From Bryum argenteum (Eukaryota; Streptophyta; Bryopsida; Bryales; Bryaceae), in NCBI GenBank assembly GCA_037043015.1, contig CM073322.1:18549601-18613600 (forward strand): a stretch of 64,000 bases of DNA. The letters are read 5' to 3'. Numbering within the stretch: the stretch's first letter is position 1; each line of letters opens with the position of its first letter. Positions 60,645-64,000 of the stretch are shown piece after piece. A program made the translations under genes and the position numbers. The notes under the pieces were generated by a model. The model was given only the letters and a program-made list of their open reading frames with translations, was not told where the DNA came from and made no database searches.

Positions 60645-62733
60645 CGCCAATTTAGTTTAGTTCGTTGCGGTGCATGACTCTTCAAGTCCTGCCAGCATAC
60701 ATACAGACAGTTACACACATATTGAGGATCGGTAAGCAGGTGGTGATCACTCTGTTCATAATTCTTTTTTGTCTGCGAGCAATATCTTGGAAAGATGATC
60801 TTCTGAGCCATGAGCTGCACGCTAATGCGTGTCTCTCTCTCATCGGGCGGCTGACCTGACACTGTACACAACCCTTTGTAAGCTTGATACCACGGATTAA
60901 TCCAATTCTTTTCTCCTAGACATTGAGCTTACTCTTCTCCCTTGCAATCTCTAAGGCCCATTTGTGATGCTGCATTGCACATTGTGAGCACAATGGTGAG
61001 CCAGACCTCGAATCAAGTCCCATTTGTGATGTTTCAGTGCTCAGTGTGAGCCTCCACCACTCCCCTTGCGCACACCTATAACTTTGATATTGCATGCAAT
61101 GTCACATGCATGAGCATCTGTACTCATGCATGTGACATTGCATGCATGTTAATTGAACATATATGTTCACGAACTACGTGGTCATGCTCAATTACCCTGC
61201 TAGTGAGCTCTTTACAATCATGTGTATTGCATACAAGAATTCTCCTTGTTCAGTGTCAAATTCCTCGAAATTTCCCTACTTAGTCGTCGAATAAAAGTGT
61301 CCAAACCTTCAGAACCCAGAGCCTGCAGAGTTGAGATCTGAGAATCCTGGTTCTATGAGGCTAGCTTCCACACTTGATCAAGTCGGTGCTGTCGAGGTGA
61401 TTGTATTTGCCTCAGTAGCTAGTTCGTGATTCGAGGTGGGCGTAACAAAGCAGGAGGTCAATCTTAGAACAGGGAATCAGTTGCAGGGAATGTGAGTCAG
61501 ATGCCTGGATTATACTGTAAATGAAGCTGTGAGGTGTGCGATCGCTGTTATTATTACTATTTCCGTGTCAGGGAGAATGTTGAAGCCGCCCAATAATGGT
61601 TCGCATCGTCGTTGAGCTAGCGCTCCAAGTTCAAGGTCCAGAATACCTCTGAAAGTTCGGAGTCGATTGCCAGCAAGTTTGGGAGCTTCTAAGATGATCG
61701 TTGATCTGCTCCAAACCGATCATGCCAAAATGTGTTACTTGTCAAAGCAGCAATGAGTTGTACTTGCTGTTATAAATCTGTTAAAAGCGCCTCTGCAGTT
61801 CACCGAACTTGCAAGTGGGACAGAGGATGTATATCCAAATGGATCGAGCCTTAAACCCTGAAGGACAGATAAACGCTCAAATTAGGGCAACTGAACCCTT
61901 GATTTGGGCAGTTGTACTTTGAAGAATTAAAACCTTGATTAATACAGTTAAACCTTCACATCTCATAGGGCGGGTAATTCTTGAAGTGCAAGCATATTTG
62001 GCCTTAACTCATTCGATCTCTCCTTCCTCAGGTACAGTTACGGATTAATTAGAAGGCCTCCACCACTGCTCCCTGGTGTGTGTATTGTTACCATTTTTCT
62101 CAATATTTTCTCATTACCAGTGAACTTACCGGATAGTTACTCAATTTAGATTCAGTGCTCAAAAAATAGTTTCTTTTAACAATCAACGTATTTATCATTC
62201 GAATAATACATCTCAACTATAGCACTGACTTGCCTGGAGAAACACAGAGAAACAGAGTTAGACATTCATGGAGGGGTAGATGAGAGTGTAAGAAGAGAAA
62301 GTTCAGGACTCTAGGGTGAACGCATGCTAGATCCATATAATTTTTTTGCAGATATGTCCGGTACACAACAATAGTTTTTCGTCATTGTGTACACTGAGTA
62401 CACATGCATGACTACCTGCAACCGTCGGATTACAACAATAAAAGCTCCTGAAGTTGAAGAGTTCCGATTGATTGCGTTGGATGATCCAGTCTGAGCGCGT
62501 CGAGAAGTCTGATATTGTGCAAAGTTTGAATTCAATTTGGAGAAGATTCATTGTCACGTACATTGAGTTTGGAAACTAAAGAACAGAATGTCTTGGTGGC
62601 AAGTTCAAGAGAGGGAATGGATCCAATGCACCTTTTCTGCCACGTGACTAGAGAATGAACTTCATCCTTTAAAAAATGCATATGAATTTTTTGCATAGAT
62701 AAACCTATGCTCCTCCACCATGTATAAGTTTAA
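60645..62733. other. Spacer downstream of the IRKI-like gene
   Basis: No supported gene. It contains the perfect palindrome at 61091-61146. The rest is mixed-composition DNA with short frames lacking domains. Confidence 0.45.
61091..61146. repeat. Perfect palindromic hairpin, 24-bp arms
   Basis: Arms 61091-61114 and 61123-61146 are exact reverse complements around the 8-nt loop CATCTGTA. The arms contain the CATGCA (RY-like) hexamer several times: the left arm begins TGCATGCAATGTCAC and the right arm begins CTCATGCATGTGAC. Confidence 0.92.
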
Positions 62734-63704
62734 CCCCTAAACGTCCCCAATGTCGTTTTTCTACATTTTGGATGGAGGGCAGAAACTTTGAAGAGCCATA
62801 ACGCCTTCATCCAAACTCCGTTTTGGATGAAATCACTTGTGTTGGGTTCCAAATCAAGTCTAGTTTGTGTTGTAAAATTTGCAAGCCCATACAATAAAGT
62901 ATGAATTAATGGAATGCACTTTAGTGAAGACAACTCTTGTTTTTGGGTTTCCAAGCATGGGGCATGTATTACCATTGCAAGCCAATTATGTGAAATTTAA
63001 AATAGTTTTTCATGATTTTTTTTTCATGGTCATGATTTTAAGGTGATTCTTAACAACTTTGTAGTAGAAGTTTTTTGATCCAAATGATTTTGCTATTGGA
63101 TTTGCAATGATGTTTTGTCAACAGAAAAAGTGAGAAAATGGATGATATTTGAGGAGCTATATCTCCTTCATTCACCGTTGGATTTCAACTTAATGTTTTG
63201 GGATGTCCTCCAATTAGAGTCTAGTCTAAGTGGTAGAAACCTTAACAAGATCAAAGATGTTTTGAAGATAAGGCATGAAATTGAATGCAAAGGGTCTAGT
63301 TTTGGACTATTTTTCCTTTGTAAATTTTTTGGCAGCTTTTACCATTGCATGGCTTTTATTTGAGCCAAGAAATTTTTTTGATGAATTTTTGTTGGGTAAA
63401 GGACTTATTAAGATGAAGGTGAACATCTTTCTAGTTGGTGACTTTTTCATTGCAATAGGTATATTGGTAGCATTTCCACCTCAAAGTGAAAATGATGAAA
63501 TTTTGCAGTTTGTTTTTAGTATTAATATGTTATGATCTCCCGATCTATAAGGCCTCATGACTCAAATTTTGGTCCACATGATCTTCAATAAGTCTATTAC
63601 AAGTTTGTACGGTTGAGATCTTATTAGCTTTTCTTGATTTTCATCTATGACGATTTTTATGGAGATGTGCTTTTATGCTAAAAATAGGCTGGGACGTTTA
63701 GGGG
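62734..63704. mobile_element. TTAA MITE, family C (971 bp), intact
   Basis: Perfect 14-bp inverted ends CCCCTAAACGTCCC / GGGACGTTTAGGGG are bounded by TTAA at 62730-62733 and 63705-63708. It is the best-preserved family-C copy here. Frames of up to 86 codons lack transposase motifs. Confidence 0.9.
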
Positions 63705-64000
63705 TTAATTTGGATGAATTATGGATGAATTTTAATGACCTTTTATTATCATACATAATTGGTAGGAAGGAATACATGGAACACATATATTTACTCTAAA
63801 AAGGCAAGTGAATAATTTAATAATTATTCTCTGCATTCATTATACGGGCTTATAATGTGGATTTTAATTGTATATAAATTTTGAACAATGCATATTAATG
63901 TGGGGCTATTGTTTGATGTCATTGTCAAATTTTTTTCTAAAATACTTATCATGGCCATCCTTTCTACTAGATAGAATCATAGTGTAGGATTTAAGATGAC
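63705..64000. other. AT-rich end of window
   Basis: After the TTAA duplication the sequence is AT-rich with no recognisable feature. Confidence 0.4.

Noticed and set aside
59934-60871. Antisense frames of 238 and 310 codons across the IRKI-like gene
   Set aside because: They lie opposite the conserved coding exon, so they are shadows of the real frame in GC-rich sequence.

Overview
The window reads as nuclear DNA of a land plant. Genes carry many short GT-AG introns (about 80-470 nt), and the recognisable products are plant families: a CASP-like membrane protein, a Sec14-nodulin-type lipid transfer protein, a VIM/ORTHRUS-type PHD-RING-SRA-RING protein and an IRKI/GIL1-like protein. Compact genes of about 50% GC sit in AT-rich spacers full of small DNA transposons. 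That would suit a seed-free plant (bryophyte or lycophyte), but I cannot fix the species from sequence alone.

Layout. 1.4-6.6 kb: a CASP-like gene and a 13-exon Sec14-like gene, both on the + strand. 7.7-15.7 kb: three paralogous genes for small predicted secreted proteins (-, +, -) inside duplicated segments of about 2-2.5 kb, followed by an unidentified GC-rich two-exon gene candidate. A damaged fragment of that candidate's first exon lies inside the array. 15.7-36.7 kb: gene-poor DNA with nested MITEs, SINEs, Helitron-like copies, a foldback element and a 32-bp minisatellite. 36.8-41.2 kb: an 11-exon VIM/ORTHRUS-like gene whose fourth intron uses a GC-AG splice pair. 41.2-57.7 kb: more repeat-rich DNA. 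57.75-60.64 kb: a three-exon IRKI/GIL1-like gene. 60.6-64 kb: spacer with a perfect 24-bp-arm palindrome and one complete MITE.

The most distinctive signal is a set of non-autonomous transposons that start CCC(C)TAAA or CCCTTAAA, have 13-15 bp terminal inverted repeats, and are bounded by TTAA target-site duplications. At least four sequence families (called A, B, C and D here) and a dozen copies are present. Two copies have related empty sites inside this window, which shows insertion at a single TTAA. This is the structural signature of piggyBac-type transposition. A tRNA-derived SINE of 365 bp with a 13-bp target duplication is nested in one of them, and that element is nested in an older TIR element.

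The identified genes show no obvious pathway link. The VIM-like protein is expected to maintain CG methylation, the IRKI-like and Sec14-like proteins belong to growth and membrane-signalling families, and the CASP-like protein is a plasma-membrane scaffold type. Exon boundaries come from reading frame continuity plus GT/AG (or GC/AG) signals, not from transcript data.
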